A stretch of 64,000 bases of DNA from Acidimicrobiales bacterium AG-414-N20 (GCA_003214465.1 QCLO01000005.1:1-64000); one strand, 5' to 3'. Positions 36,637 to 46,952 are shown, counted from the stretch's first letter. Translations and numbers: made by a program. Notes: a model not told the origin generated them from the letters alone.

Positions 36637-39183
36637 CTATTCAACTCCCTCAGTTACCATCTCCATGGTCGGTGGTTCAAATCCTGCAGTTGAACGGAAA
36701 ACTACTTTCTTACCATCATAGGTAGAGTCATCGGCACTATCTTCTGGGACATCTTCTACGTCCACAATTACGATTTCACCTGCTTTAAATTCTTTATATA
36801 GTAAGCGTTCTGAAAGTGGATCCTCTATAAGTCTTTGAATGGCTCGTCTTAAAGGTCTAGCTCCTAGTGTTGGATCATAGCCATGTTCGGCTAAGTGACG
36901 TTTAACATCATCAGTCAACTCCAAACCTATTCCTTGGCCGGCTAATTGACTAGATAAACGGCTTATCATCAAATCAACAATTCTTGTTACTTCTTCCATG
37001 GTCAGTTCATGGAAAACAATTGTTTCATCGATTCGGTTAAGAAACTCTGGGCGAAAATGGAGTTTTAGAGCATCTTGAACTTTTTCTTTCATCCTCTCAT
37101 AGCTAACAGCTTCATCTGCTTTAGTGAAACCTAAATTAGCTTTACGCAAATCGGCTGTCCCTAAGTTAGATGTCATTATTAGTACTGTATTTCGGAAGTC
37201 CACTGAGCGTCCTTGGGAGTCGGTCAGCCTGCCTTCTTCGAGTATCTGTAATAGTGTGTTGAACACATCAGGGTGAGCTTTTTCAACTTCATCAAAAAGA
37301 ACTACAGAAAATGGTTTCCTTCTTACGGCTTCTGTCAGTTGGCCCCCTTCGTCATAACCTACGTAGCCTGGCGGTGAACCTAAAAGCCTACTTACTGTGT
37401 GCTTTTCCATATATTCAGACATGTCAAGAGATATCAAGGCCTGTTCATCACCAAAAAGAAACTCTGCCAATGTTTTAGCCAATTCCGTTTTACCAACTCC
37501 TGAAGGACCAAGGAAAACAAATGAACCTGACGGCCGTTTGGGATCTTTTAAACCTGCCCTAGTTCGTCTAATTGCTTGACTAACCGCATGGATTGCATCC
37601 TCTTGGCCGATTACTCGCTTATGAAGATCATCTTCCATGTGAAGAAGTTTTTGAGTTTCTTCTTCCGTGAGTTTGTATACAGGTATGCCCGTCCATACGG
37701 ATAGAACTTCAGCTATACACTCTTCATCTACTTCGTCAAAAAGATCAACACCGGATGATTTGATCTCTTCTTCTCGTTCAGACTTACTCGAAATTAGTTC
37801 CTTTTCGCGGTCTCGTAGATTTCCTGCTTCTTCAAAATCTTGAGATTCAACAGCTGCTTTTTTACGCTGAACGACTTCAGCTAGTTCAACTTCAAGTTCC
37901 CTTAGATCATCTGGAGTATTCATGCGCCTAAGACGAAGACGGGAACCTGCCTCATCAATTAGATCGATTGCTTTATCTGGAAGATGGCGGTCCGAAATGT
38001 AACGATCAGCCAAGTTAGCCGCCGCTATTAGAGCTTGATCAGTAATTGTGACTCTATGATGTGTTTCATATCGCTCTCTTAAACCCTTAAGTATCTCGAT
38101 CGTATGTGCAACATCAGGCTCGTCAACAGTTATTGGTTGAAAGCGTCGTTCTAAGGCAGCATCTTTTTCTATATGTTTCCTGTATTCTTCTATAGTCGTT
38201 GCACCAATTGTCTGAAGTTCACCCCTAGCCAACATAGGTTTTAAAATCGATGCTGCGTCTATTGCTCCTTCTGCCGCACCAGCTCCAACTAAAGTATGAA
38301 TTTCATCTATAAACAAAACAATATCGCCTCTTGTTTTTATTTCTTTTAGAACTTTTTTGAGACGTTCTTCGAAATCACCCCGATAACGGCTTCCGGCGAC
38401 CAAGGCACCTAGGTCCAAGGTGTAAATTTGCTTACCTTGAATTGTTTCCGGGACATCCCCACCGGCAACCATTTGAGCAAGACCTTCAACAATGGCTGTC
38501 TTACCTACTCCTGGTTCTCCCACAAGTACGGGATTGTTTTTTGTTCGACGTGACAGAACCTGCATAATTCGTTCCAATTCACGCTTGCGGCCAATTAACG
38601 GATCTAATTTTTTTTCTATTGCTGCTTGAGTCAGATTTCTTCCAAACTGATCAAGAACAAGCGAACCAGACGGGGAATCCGTTCCTCTACCCCCAGAAGT
38701 GGCACCAGCTTTTTCAGAAGCTGCTCCCATAGGGCCACCTGATCCGGCATAACCCGATAGGAGTTGAATTACTTGTTGCCGGACTCTGGACAAATCAGCA
38801 CCCAACTTAACCAATACTTGAGCTGCGACTCCCTCCCCTTCACGGATGAGACCCAAAAGTATATGCTCAGTCCCTATATAGTTATGGCCTAATTGAAGCG
38901 CTTCTCTTAAAGATAGTTCTAGAACTTTCTTAGCACGTGGTGTAAAAGGTATATGGCCACTTGGAGAACTTCCACCTTGCCCAATTAGTTCCTCTACTTG
39001 ACCACGCACTCCTTCAAGTGAAATCCCTAAAGATTCCAATGCCTTGGCAGCCACTCCTTCACCTTCATGGATAAGCCCCAATAAAATATGCTCGGTACCA
39101 ATGTAATTATGATTAAGCAGACGCGCTTCTTCTTGCGCTAATACCACCACACGACGAGCTCTATCTGTGAACCGTTCAAACAA
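36637..39183 (-). CDS. clpC: ATP-dependent Clp protease ATPase subunit ClpC
   Basis: About 848 residues. Two Clp_N repeats ([20 protein letters not shown] and [19 protein letters not shown]), AAA+ module 1 ([15 protein letters not shown]), a UVR/middle coiled coil ([19 protein letters not shown]), and AAA+ module 2 ([20 protein letters not shown]) with the C-terminal D2 domain. It unfolds substrates for ClpP. The start is a TTG at 39183, with GGGAG 8 bases upstream, giving the canonical [11 protein letters not shown]-terminus; no ATG is available. Confidence 0.95.
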   Translation of the reverse strand: MFERFTDRARRVVVLAQEEARLLNHNYIGTEHILLGLIHEGEGVAAKALESLGISLEGVRGQVEELIGQGGSSPSGHIPFTPRAKKVLELSLREALQLGHNYIGTEHILLGLIREGEGVAAQVLVKLGADLSRVRQQVIQLLSGYAGSGGPMGAASEKAGATSGGRGTDSPSGSLVLDQFGRNLTQAAIEKKLDPLIGRKRELERIMQVLSRRTKNNPVLVGEPGVGKTAIVEGLAQMVAGGDVPETIQGKQIYTLDLGALVAGSRYRGDFEERLKKVLKEIKTRGDIVLFIDEIHTLVGAGAAEGAIDAASILKPMLARGELQTIGATTIEEYRKHIEKDAALERRFQPITVDEPDVAHTIEILKGLRERYETHHRVTITDQALIAAANLADRYISDRHLPDKAIDLIDEAGSRLRLRRMNTPDDLRELEVELAEVVQRKKAAVESQDFEEAGNLRDREKELISSKSEREEEIKSSGVDLFDEVDEECIAEVLSVWTGIPVYKLTEEETQKLLHMEDDLHKRVIGQEDAIHAVSQAIRRTRAGLKDPKRPSGSFVFLGPSGVGKTELAKTLAEFLFGDEQALISLDMSEYMEKHTVSRLLGSPPGYVGYDEGGQLTEAVRRKPFSVVLFDEVEKAHPDVFNTLLQILEEGRLTDSQGRSVDFRNTVLIMTSNLGTADLRKANLGFTKADEAVSYERMKEKVQDALKLHFRPEFLNRIDETIVFHELTMEEVTRIVDLMISRLSSQLAGQGIGLELTDDVKRHLAEHGYDPTLGARPLRRAIQRLIEDPLSERLLYKEFKAGEIVIVDVEDVPEDSADDSTYDGKKVVFRSTAGFEPPTMEMVTEGVE

Positions 39184-39305
39184 TTGGCAATCTCCCAAAA
39201 ATCAAACTAATTAATAATTATTGTATCTATCTCTGTAATGTAACAGCGATAAAGAAAACAGCTATTTTAAGAACCTTCTTTTAACAGTTTCGAGATGAGG
39301 TAAAA

Positions 39306-40325
39306 ATGTCGTATCCTCAGCACGTGGATGATGACTCCTACACACTACTTACCCTGCCGGGTATTAAAAGTGCCTTGGAAAGAGTAGAAGAAGAATTGAG
39401 GATAGCTGTTAAAGCTGAAGAGCCTCTTCTTACAAAACTTTCGCGTCATCTGATTGATGCAGGAGGTAAGCGGATTAGGCCAAGTCTTGCTATTGCATCT
39501 TCTCAAATACTTGAAAATAAACCAGTTGCTCCAAGCCAAGAAGTGATTCTTGGTGGAGTTGCAGTCGAACTAGTCCATCAAGGTTCGCTTTACCACGATG
39601 ATGTAATGGACGGAGCTAAAACTCGCAGGAACGTGAAGAGCGTCAATGAGGAATGGGGTAACCATGAAGCAATTCTTGGAGGAGACTATCTATTAGCAAG
39701 AGCTTCTGAAATTGCCGCTGGGTTAGGAGCCGAAGTGGCTGGTCTGCTTGCTTCAACTATTGCCGCACTCTGTGAAGGACAAATTCGTGAAGTTAATTCT
39801 GCATATGACATAACTAGAACTGAGGAAGCATACATGTCTTCGATTGCAGGTAAAACCGGTGCCCTCCTTTCAGCCTCAGCAAAAGTTGGAGCAATTGTTT
39901 CTGACTACCCAGAAGATGTGGTCAAGGCAGTAACGACATTTGGAAATCTCTATGGGATTGCTTTCCAAATCGTTGATGACTTATTGGATGTAATGGCAAC
40001 TGAAAAAGAACTAGGTAAACCTTCAGGGAACGACATGCTAGAAGGTGTTTACACCCTTCCAGTTATTAGAACTCTTAAAGGTCCAAATGGCGAAGCTTTA
40101 AAAGATCTATTAAGTAACCCTATTTGCAGTGATGAGAGAGACCAAGCCTTGATGCTTGTTAGATCAGATGAAGCCATAATTTCAACAGTGGAAACAGCTC
40201 TAGATTTTACATCTAAGGCCCAAGAGTCTCTAAAAGACCTTCCTGACAATCCAACAGCAGAGATACTTAAATCTACTTGTACCATTCTCGCAAATCAGGT
40301 CAACCATTTTAAGAGTAGTGAATAA
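39306..40325 (+). CDS. Polyprenyl diphosphate synthase (trans-type)
   Basis: A 339-residue isoprenyl chain-elongating enzyme. The first Asp-rich motif is LYHDDVMDGAKTRR (DDxxD), the second is QIVDDLLDVM, and GGKRIRPSL provides IPP-binding Lys/Arg. It likely makes the side chain of menaquinone or another long prenyl diphosphate; product length cannot be read off. GAGG precedes the start. It sits divergent from clpC, where mycobacteria carry lsr2 between lysS and clpC. Confidence 0.88.
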   Translation: MSYPQHVDDDSYTLLTLPGIKSALERVEEELRIAVKAEEPLLTKLSRHLIDAGGKRIRPSLAIASSQILENKPVAPSQEVILGGVAVELVHQGSLYHDDVMDGAKTRRNVKSVNEEWGNHEAILGGDYLLARASEIAAGLGAEVAGLLASTIAALCEGQIREVNSAYDITRTEEAYMSSIAGKTGALLSASAKVGAIVSDYPEDVVKAVTTFGNLYGIAFQIVDDLLDVMATEKELGKPSGNDMLEGVYTLPVIRTLKGPNGEALKDLLSNPICSDERDQALMLVRSDEAIISTVETALDFTSKAQESLKDLPDNPTAEILKSTCTILANQVNHFKSSE

Positions 40326-41738
40326 TTATTCTTGCTCAGGTCTTAACGTGGGGAAAAGAATTACATCTCGAATCGCCTGAGTATCGGTGAGAAGCATTAC
40401 TAAGCGATCTATTCCTATACCGAGTCCACCTGTTGGCGGTAATCCATATTCCAAAGCCCTTAAATAATCTTCATCAACAACCATTGCTTCCTCATCTCCC
40501 GCATCTCGACTCTTTTCCTGCGCGGCAAAACGTGACCTCTGGTCTTCCGAGTCAACAACTTCAGAAAATGCGTTGCACAGTTCCCGACCAGCAACAATAG
40601 CTTCAAACCGCTCAACCAACTCAGGATTACTCCTATGAGCTCTTGAAAGAGGTGATACTTCTTGGGGGTAATCAGTTACAAAAATTGGCCCCCACAGCTC
40701 AGGTTCAGTTGTCTTCTCATAAAGTTCAAGAATCAACTTTCCAACTCCATAATGTTCTTTAAATGGGACTGAAAAATCTTCACAAAGTTTTCTCAACTCT
40801 TCTATTGGAGTTTGTAAATTGATTTCAGTTTGAATTTTTTCATTTAAAAGGTCCAACATACTAGATCTTTTCCAAGGAGTTGAAAGGTCTAATTCACGAC
40901 CGTCGTATTGAATTACTGTTGAACCACAAATTTCTACGGCAAGTTCAGAGACCAAATCTTCTACTAGTCTCATAATGTCTTCGTAATCTGCATAAGCCTC
41001 ATAGAGTTCAAGCATTGTAAATTCTGGGTTATGACGTGTGGAAATACCTTCGTTTCTGAACACTCGAGCCATTTCGAAAACTTTTTCAAATCCCCCAACA
41101 ACCAACCTCTTTAGATACAATTCGGGTGCAATTCGCAAAAATAAATCGACATCAAGAGCATTGTGATGAGTTTGAAAAGGACGAGCTGCAGCCCCTCCTG
41201 GAATTGGATGGAAAACCGGTGTTTCTACTTCCATAAAATCTCGGTTCTCCAACCACTTGCGAATTAACGAAATGATCCGACTTCTTGTTTTAAATGTCTC
41301 ACGTGATTCTTCGGTAACCCAAAGATCCACATATCTTTGTCTGTAACGAATATCAGTGTCAGATATACCGTGCCATTTATCAGGGAAAGAACGCTTCGCT
41401 TCGGCTAAACGAACCCATGAGTCGACACGAACAGAAATTTCACCTCTCTTCGTTTTAATAACTTCACCAGTCACTCCCAGCCAATCACCCAAATGCAAGT
41501 TTGAGAAAAGTTCAAAATCAGGGCTGCTTTTTTCGGAAGCAAACAACTGAATACGCTCAGTTGAATCCTGTAAAACACCAAAAACTATTTTTCCTTGATC
41601 CCGACGCAACATCAATCTTCCTGCCACTGAAACCGTTACTCCGCTACCATCCCCTTCAGCTAGATCTGAATACTCGGAAAGGATTTGAGAAGCTGAATTT
41701 GTCACTTCGAAACGGAAAGGAATTTCTCTATCCATCAT
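40326..41738 (-). CDS. lysS: Lysyl-tRNA synthetase, class II
   Basis: About 470 residues. An OB-fold anticodon-binding domain (VSVAGRLMLRRDQGKIVFG) precedes a class II core: motif 1 around FMEVETPVFHPIPGGAAARPF, motif 2 FEMARVFRNEGISTRHNPEF, motif 3 GLGIGIDRLVML. The start is ATG at 41738 or 41735, overlapping the coaX end by about 10 bases. It ends next to the polyprenyl synthase stop (convergent, no gap). Confidence 0.95.
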   Translation of the reverse strand: MMDREIPFRFEVTNSASQILSEYSDLAEGDGSGVTVSVAGRLMLRRDQGKIVFGVLQDSTERIQLFASEKSSPDFELFSNLHLGDWLGVTGEVIKTKRGEISVRVDSWVRLAEAKRSFPDKWHGISDTDIRYRQRYVDLWVTEESRETFKTRSRIISLIRKWLENRDFMEVETPVFHPIPGGAAARPFQTHHNALDVDLFLRIAPELYLKRLVVGGFEKVFEMARVFRNEGISTRHNPEFTMLELYEAYADYEDIMRLVEDLVSELAVEICGSTVIQYDGRELDLSTPWKRSSMLDLLNEKIQTEINLQTPIEELRKLCEDFSVPFKEHYGVGKLILELYEKTTEPELWGPIFVTDYPQEVSPLSRAHRSNPELVERFEAIVAGRELCNAFSEVVDSEDQRSRFAAQEKSRDAGDEEAMVVDEDYLRALEYGLPPTGGLGIGIDRLVMLLTDTQAIRDVILFPTLRPEQE

Positions 41739-42522
41739 CACCTCTATTTAAATCGTATACAAGTCTTAGCCCATGCAAAGTTAAAAATGGTTCTACGTGA
41801 TCGATCGATTTTGCTACTGGAGCAATTAGATGTGCTAAACCACCAGTAGCGATTACTATGCAATCGTTTAGCTCTTTTCTGAAACGCTCAACCATCCCAT
41901 CTACTTGCGATGCAAAACCATAAACAGCACCTGATTGAAGGGACTCGACTGTACTTTTACCAATAACACTTCGTGGTTCAGTCAATTCGATAGCTCTTAA
42001 GGCAGCAGCTCGTTCGAAAAGGGCGTCCAGACTAATCTCAATACCGGGGGCTATAGCACCGCCGAGAAACTCGCCTTCTGAAGAAATAACGTCGAAATTA
42101 TTTCCGGTCCCAAAATCAACAACTACAGATGGACCACCGTATAAATCGAAAGCAGCAACAGCATTTGCAATACGGTCTGCCCCGACCTCACGGGGATTGT
42201 CATAGAGAATGGACATTCCAGTTCGTACTCCAGGTTCAATAACCACCGGTTCTAATTCCATATATCTGCCAACCATCTCACGAAGACTTGCCAGCACACG
42301 TGGAACACCTGAACAAATCGCGATTCCTTCGAATTCATCCTTATAACCAGAAGACCTAACCAGATCTCTAATAATTACCGCGTGTTCATCAGAAGTTCGA
42401 TCATCGTCAGTAGCAATTCGCCAATAATCCAAAAGTCCAGCATCGGCTTCGCTGGATGATGAAGAACTTTCGTAAAGCCCTATAACCGTCTGAGTATTTC
42501 CTACATCAATGGTTAGGAGCAT
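41728..42522 (-). CDS. coaX: Type III pantothenate kinase
   Basis: About 264 residues, ASKHA fold. The N-terminal phosphate motif is LLTIDVGNTQTVIGLYE, VVVDFGTGNNFDVIS is the second phosphate loop, and GGAIAPGIEISLDALFERAA and IVIATGGLAHLI follow. First step of CoA synthesis from pantothenate. The ATG at 42522 follows AGAGG. Context panC...coaX-lysS is the actinobacterial order with panD missing. Confidence 0.93.
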   Translation of the reverse strand: MLLTIDVGNTQTVIGLYESSSSSSEADAGLLDYWRIATDDDRTSDEHAVIIRDLVRSSGYKDEFEGIAICSGVPRVLASLREMVGRYMELEPVVIEPGVRTGMSILYDNPREVGADRIANAVAAFDLYGGPSVVVDFGTGNNFDVISSEGEFLGGAIAPGIEISLDALFERAAALRAIELTEPRSVIGKSTVESLQSGAVYGFASQVDGMVERFRKELNDCIVIATGGLAHLIAPVAKSIDHVEPFLTLHGLRLVYDLNRGDDG

Positions 42523-42691
42523 TCTTTTCCTCTCATAAGTCACTTTTCTAGCAAAAAGTTAGTCTCACACAAAGATAAGACAACCAATTCACTAACACTC
42601 ATTTTAAAACCTATTAATCATAAATGAAGTGAAAGAATTACCTGTTTCAGGGTAGTCCCTTGAGGGCCTTCTAGTAGTCGACTTTCAACTT

Positions 42692-43549
42692 TCAGGGAAT
42701 AACAACGCCAATATTGTCTATTAATCGAGCGTTTCCGAACTTACATGCGATTAATATTCGAATCTTTCTACCAGAATCACTTAATAAGTCAAGTGGAGTA
42801 AAAGTTTCAGAGTCGACAACCTCTACGTAATCTAAATCGCCTTTTGATTCGTTTCTAACAATGTCACTTATCAATTTTTTCAGATTTTCAGAATTTTTTT
42901 CTCCATCTACAATCGACTCTGCTCCTACGTTCAAAGCACGGTAAAGCACAGGGGCATCTGCACGTTGCTCTTCTGTCAAATAAACATTTCGGCTTGAAAG
43001 GGCTAGTCCGTCTATTTGACGGATAGTTGGACATGCAACAATTTCAACAGGGAATCGACGACGTTTCACAAGATCATTAACAACCATTATCTGTTGGAAA
43101 TCTTTTTCTCCAAAATATACATAAGCATCGCCAACGATTTCAAAAAGTCGTGCAACCACTTTTGCAACACCCTGAAAATGGGAAGGTCTACTCTTTCCTT
43201 CAAGAATTTTCCCAAGTTCACCAATTTCTTCTAGTTCCGGTGGTCCTTTTGGATATATCTCTTTCTGTGTCGGACAGAAAAGAAGATCGACTTTATGTTT
43301 TGCACAAATCTCCTTATCTTTTTCAAAATTCAAAGGATAATCATCTAAATCTTCTTCAGGTGAAAACTGAAGTGGATTTATAAAAATAGAAACTACGGTA
43401 GTTTTTTTCTCCCTAACTGAAGTGTCGATCAGTGAGGTATGCCCCTCATGAAGAGCACCCATTGTTGGGATGAAACCTATCTCTTCTCCTAAGTTTCGCT
43501 TTTCACTTAAAAGATTTTGGAAATCCTTAACAGATGTAACTATTTCCAT
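42692..43549 (-). CDS. panC: Pantothenate synthetase
   Basis: A 285-residue ligase joining pantoate and beta-alanine. The HIGH-like motif lies in FIPTMGALHEGHTSLI, the KMSKS-like region near LALSSRNVYLT, and YFGEKDFQQIMVV is conserved. Five bases separate it from the upstream phosphatase-like gene. The 169 bases between panC and coaX hold no panD, only a short unrecognisable frame. Confidence 0.93.
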   Translation of the reverse strand: MEIVTSVKDFQNLLSEKRNLGEEIGFIPTMGALHEGHTSLIDTSVREKKTTVVSIFINPLQFSPEEDLDDYPLNFEKDKEICAKHKVDLLFCPTQKEIYPKGPPELEEIGELGKILEGKSRPSHFQGVAKVVARLFEIVGDAYVYFGEKDFQQIMVVNDLVKRRRFPVEIVACPTIRQIDGLALSSRNVYLTEEQRADAPVLYRALNVGAESIVDGEKNSENLKKLISDIVRNESKGDLDYVEVVDSETFTPLDLLSDSGRKIRILIACKFGNARLIDNIGVVIP

Positions 43550-43554
43550 GGAAA

Positions 43555-44064
43555 CTATGAATTACTTTTACTTTCAATCTCTATAAGTTCAACTATCTCA
43601 CGACCGTCACTTCCAATTTGCTTTTCAAGAAGTTGCTCAACAACTTCAATTGCGCGTGGACCTGTTGGAACCAATTCACGCCATAAAAGGTACGCTGCGA
43701 TAAGACCACAAATTTGATCACCCAACTCTTCTCGATGTAACAACACCTTTGGATTATCATCCAATAAAGAATTCAGTCGGGTAAATAAAGCAATTAATCT
43801 TGTCAAGCCCTCCTCCGCTCCCCCAAAAGGCATCTGAACCCACCTCACACCTTGGCTTTCATATGCCTTGATGTTGTCGTCATTAGCGAGAAGTGATACG
43901 ACCACATCAAAGTTATTTTGTCTTATCCAAATAACTTCCTCTTGTCGCCGAACGCTTCTATGGCTTTCGCCAAAACCTCCCGGTCTTTCACAAATAGCGA
44001 AAGAGTCTTTGATTACCCAATAAAATTTTCTTGGTTCTATCCCTTGCGCCCACTTACCTCTCAT
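43555..44064 (-). CDS. Degenerate protein-tyrosine-phosphatase-like protein
   Basis: About 169 residues. The layout suggests a dual-specificity phosphatase fold: VIWIRQNNFDVVVSLLANDDN, GVRWVQMPFGGAEEGL, then VLLHREELGDQICGLIAAYL. The last segment aligns with the P-loop HCxxGxxR. Here the Cys is Arg and the final Arg is Asp, so catalysis is unlikely. The ATG at 44064 has AAGG upstream. It occupies the hpt-panC interval where mycobacteria carry ftsH and folate genes. Function unknown. Confidence 0.5.
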   Translation of the reverse strand: MRGKWAQGIEPRKFYWVIKDSFAICERPGGFGESHRSVRRQEEVIWIRQNNFDVVVSLLANDDNIKAYESQGVRWVQMPFGGAEEGLTRLIALFTRLNSLLDDNPKVLLHREELGDQICGLIAAYLLWRELVPTGPRAIEVVEQLLEKQIGSDGREIVELIEIESKSNS

Positions 44065-44192
44065 CAGCAAACCTTAATTTAACGGAAGATAGATCTTGAA
44101 ATTGTTTCAAAAAAAGTAACTGCATCAGATCGGAGGCTACAGGAGTAAAAACTAGAGAACGCGAGTTAATCAACTTTAATTTTCTCAACTTA

Positions 44193-44744
44193 TTAGCTCT
44201 CCGAACTAGCTACCCAGATATCAGGCAAATTTCTATAACGTTCAGCTACGTCTAAGCCATAACCAACTAACCAATCAGCTGGAACTTGAAAACCGGCGTA
44301 CTTTATAGTGTCTTCTTCAAATTGAAAATCTTCTCTGACTAGAAGAGCGCAAATCTCTAAGCTTGCAGGGTTTCTAGCAAGTAAGTTCTTTCGTAAAAAA
44401 TTAAGAGTTAGTCCACTATCAACTATGTCTTCAACTAAAAGAACATGTCGATCAGCTAAGTCAAGATCAAGATCTTTAACAATTCGCACCACTCCAGATG
44501 ATGTTGTCGAATGTCCGTATGAGGAAACAGCCATAAAATCGAACTCTATTGGTAAATCAATAGCCCTTGATAAATCACTCATAAAAACAAATGCCCCTTT
44601 TAAAACTCCAACCAAAAGAGGTGCTTCTTTTGAATAGTCCTGACTGATTTGTTTTCCTAATTCGTCAACCTTCTCAGCTACTTGTTCTGCTGTTATTAAA
44701 ACATGTTGGGGAGTTGGTATATTGTTTGTTTTTTCTTGGCTCAT
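44193..44744 (-). CDS. hpt: Hypoxanthine phosphoribosyltransferase
   Basis: A 183-residue purine salvage enzyme. The PRPP-binding motif is VLLVEDIVDSGLTLNFL, the flexible-loop region is MAVSSYGHSTTSSG, and VGYGLDVAERYRNLPDIWV is the usual C-terminal block. AAGG lies 8 bases ahead of the ATG. Its place after tilS is the standard actinobacterial and firmicute arrangement. Confidence 0.93.
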   Translation of the reverse strand: MSQEKTNNIPTPQHVLITAEQVAEKVDELGKQISQDYSKEAPLLVGVLKGAFVFMSDLSRAIDLPIEFDFMAVSSYGHSTTSSGVVRIVKDLDLDLADRHVLLVEDIVDSGLTLNFLRKNLLARNPASLEICALLVREDFQFEEDTIKYAGFQVPADWLVGYGLDVAERYRNLPDIWVASSES

Positions 44745-44781
44745 TAATAGGACCTTATCTTCTGAATAGTTTGATAATAAA

Positions 44782-45678
44782 TTAGTCTGTTTCTTGAGAA
44801 ATTTTTGTGTTAACTGAAAATTTAACTTTTCCTTGAGATCTGTCTACTCGAAACCCACCAGGAATTTCTGTTCCTTTAATTTCTCCTCTTATAATCTGTA
44901 AAACTCTGTTAATTGAAGAAGAATCTGGCGGCAAACCAATTTTGTCTGATAGCCATTCTTGAATTGCAAATTTAACCACAGGGTCAGAGTTATCATCTAC
45001 TGACCGCACATCTGTTATATCGAGATCTTTAATCAAGTCACCTAAAATTCCAGAAGCTTCTCCTGCCAAATTTGCATGTCTGGCCAACAATGGGACAGGA
45101 TCACGGCCGCCTACTTCAGCTAACAACGGAATCACCTCGTTGCGAATCCTGTTGCGTGTAAATCTAGGATCAAAATTCATCGGATCATTTACTGGATCTA
45201 ATTTTTCTGAAAAACAAAGCTCCTTGGTCTCACTACGACGTAATCCTAAAATTGGCCTTCTATGAGGCTCCCCAATTCCTGCTGTTCCTTGCACACCCGA
45301 ACCTCTTAATAAGTTCAATATTACGGTTTCGGCTTGATCATCCGCTGTGTGACCTGTAAGAACTTGTGGAGGCAAAACCTTTCTTCTCGCATCGCGCGCC
45401 CGAGCTTCTAAGTTTGGGCCATCTTCAACGAACGCTTTAACACTATGTGCTTTTACACCTAAATCACTGGCCACCTTACAAACCATTTCCCCTTCGTCAT
45501 TAGAAGTCTCTCTAAGTCCGTGGTCTACATGCCATACAGTTACTTTCAAATCAGCGTTTACAGCTAACAAAAGTAAAGCTAATGAGTCAGCTCCACCCGA
45601 AACAGCACAATCAACCTCAGTTCCACTCATAGGAAATACAGAACGAACTTGCAGTTCAGAAATTAAATCACTACTCAT
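44782..45678 (-). CDS. tilS: tRNA(Ile)-lysidine synthetase
   Basis: A 298-residue N-type ATP pyrophosphatase. The P-loop is DCAVSGGADSLALLLLAV, with VWHVDHGLRETS and LTGHTADDQAETVILNLLRGSG. It modifies C34 of tRNA-Ile(CAU) to lysidine. It is of the short actinobacterial form, with little beyond the core. The start overlaps the DUF2342 gene by 8 bases (ATGAGTAG). Confidence 0.92.
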   Translation of the reverse strand: MSSDLISELQVRSVFPMSGTEVDCAVSGGADSLALLLLAVNADLKVTVWHVDHGLRETSNDEGEMVCKVASDLGVKAHSVKAFVEDGPNLEARARDARRKVLPPQVLTGHTADDQAETVILNLLRGSGVQGTAGIGEPHRRPILGLRRSETKELCFSEKLDPVNDPMNFDPRFTRNRIRNEVIPLLAEVGGRDPVPLLARHANLAGEASGILGDLIKDLDITDVRSVDDNSDPVVKFAIQEWLSDKIGLPPDSSSINRVLQIIRGEIKGTEIPGGFRVDRSQGKVKFSVNTKISQETD

Positions 45679-46723
45679 TACTAAGCCTTTTGATTCGAGC
45701 GATCCAAAGATTAGGATCCTTGATCTCCTCCAGTTTCGGCAAGTTATCAGGATGCTCCCAAACCATGTTCAAAAAATCCATTCCTTCTAACTCTTCAATA
45801 GCGTAAATAAATTCTTCCCCTTGTTCATATTGTGCCAATTTTGCTTCGATACCAATAATTTTTTGGAAGATCTTTGTAGCTCCGCTAGCAGATTTTCTTC
45901 TTTGACTTACTACTTTTTCGAATCTTTTTTGATTTTTAACATGACCTTTTCCCGCCCGACTCATAATTACATCACCATGACCTTCAAGTAGAGTCATGAG
46001 AGCAGCTATTTCCTTGACTGAATCTTTCTGATCCATAGCTGTAAAAAAATTAGACATTTTAAATTCAGTTAAACGCGAACTCCCAGGATCTTTCAGGAGT
46101 TTTATTTGTGAGTTGTTTTTCTCTTCTGATTCATCCGTAACAATTTGAACTTCTTGAAGAAGATTTTTTACCAGTGACAAATAGTGTTCCCTCATCCAAG
46201 ACACACCTGTAAATTGAGCTCTGTGTGTTAATTCATGAATAGCTAGCCATAACCGGAACCCATCTGGATCAAAAGCATACCGGCGTTCTATCGCACAGAT
46301 ATTGGGACCGACATAATAAACCAAGTCTTGATCTTTCAAATCTTCATTATCTAAAACTAATAAATCATATTGACCCAAAACTCGTGTAGACATCCAACCT
46401 AAAACTGCACCTATCTCCAAAGCCGCTACACGCGAAGAGATAGAAGCTTTCTTCATTTCAGAATCTTCTGCCATCACTGGCTTTAATAAACGTTTTAAAG
46501 AAGAAAAGTTTGCTCGAATCCAACCACTTCTATCGACGACTTTTGCCCTTGCTTCACCTGAAAAGGATTTTAAACCCGTTGAAGTTTCTACCAATTTTTC
46601 AGCAGTTGAAGTAAAGCCACTAAAAGACTCATTCAAACCTTTTAAGTAACTCACATCATTAAAAGGAGCTCTGTTAGCTATTTGGTTAGCTACCTTTTCT
46701 GCTAGACCCCAATCAACTGTCAT
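45671..46723 (-). CDS. Zinc-dependent metalloprotease-like protein (DUF2342)
   Basis: About 350 residues. The zinc-binding helix is LAIHELTHRAQF (HExxH), and the downstream region LLEGHGDVIMSRAG fits a distal ligand. This family is actinobacterial, usually annotated as zinc-dependent metalloprotease or F420-biosynthesis-associated, and is typically encoded beside tilS. ATG at 46723 gives the usual VDWGLA N-terminus; a GTG at 46756 is the alternative. True substrate unknown. Confidence 0.83.
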   Translation of the reverse strand: MTVDWGLAEKVANQIANRAPFNDVSYLKGLNESFSGFTSTAEKLVETSTGLKSFSGEARAKVVDRSGWIRANFSSLKRLLKPVMAEDSEMKKASISSRVAALEIGAVLGWMSTRVLGQYDLLVLDNEDLKDQDLVYYVGPNICAIERRYAFDPDGFRLWLAIHELTHRAQFTGVSWMREHYLSLVKNLLQEVQIVTDESEEKNNSQIKLLKDPGSSRLTEFKMSNFFTAMDQKDSVKEIAALMTLLEGHGDVIMSRAGKGHVKNQKRFEKVVSQRRKSASGATKIFQKIIGIEAKLAQYEQGEEFIYAIEELEGMDFLNMVWEHPDNLPKLEEIKDPNLWIARIKRLSNE

Positions 46724-46771
46724 GCCTTCTACAGAGCTGGCTTGATAACGCTCCACAGGAATACCTGGAAG

Positions 46772-46906
46772 TTAACGCTTGGGGTAACGCGTAGAAGAGA
46801 CTTTCCCTAAATAACCAATCAAAGCAGCGATTAAAGAGACAACTCCCACCACTACCAAGGGAACAGCTAACCAATAGTGCCAAATTACTCCACCAATAAT
46901 ATTCAT
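46772..46906 (-). CDS. Small single-pass membrane protein (44 residues)
   Basis: A short frame upstream of the DUF2342 gene encodes a hydrophobic helix (WLAVPLVVVGVVSLIAALIG) and a basic tail ending TRYPKR. I recall similar tiny proteins with a hydrophobic helix and a terminal RYP-basic motif in front of DUF2342 genes in other Actinobacteria. No clear ribosome site is visible, which lowers confidence. It ends 48 bases before the DUF2342 start. Confidence 0.55.
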   Translation of the reverse strand: MNIIGGVIWHYWLAVPLVVVGVVSLIAALIGYLGKVSSTRYPKR

Positions 46907-46952
46907 AGAACAAATCTTACGTTAATTGACAAAAAAGATGACACTTTTCCTG

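Noticed and set aside
42541-42691. Possible panD remnant or small gene between panC and coaX
   Set aside because: Read in the minus frames, the spacer gives only short frames with no PanD cleavage motif or other recognisable sequence.
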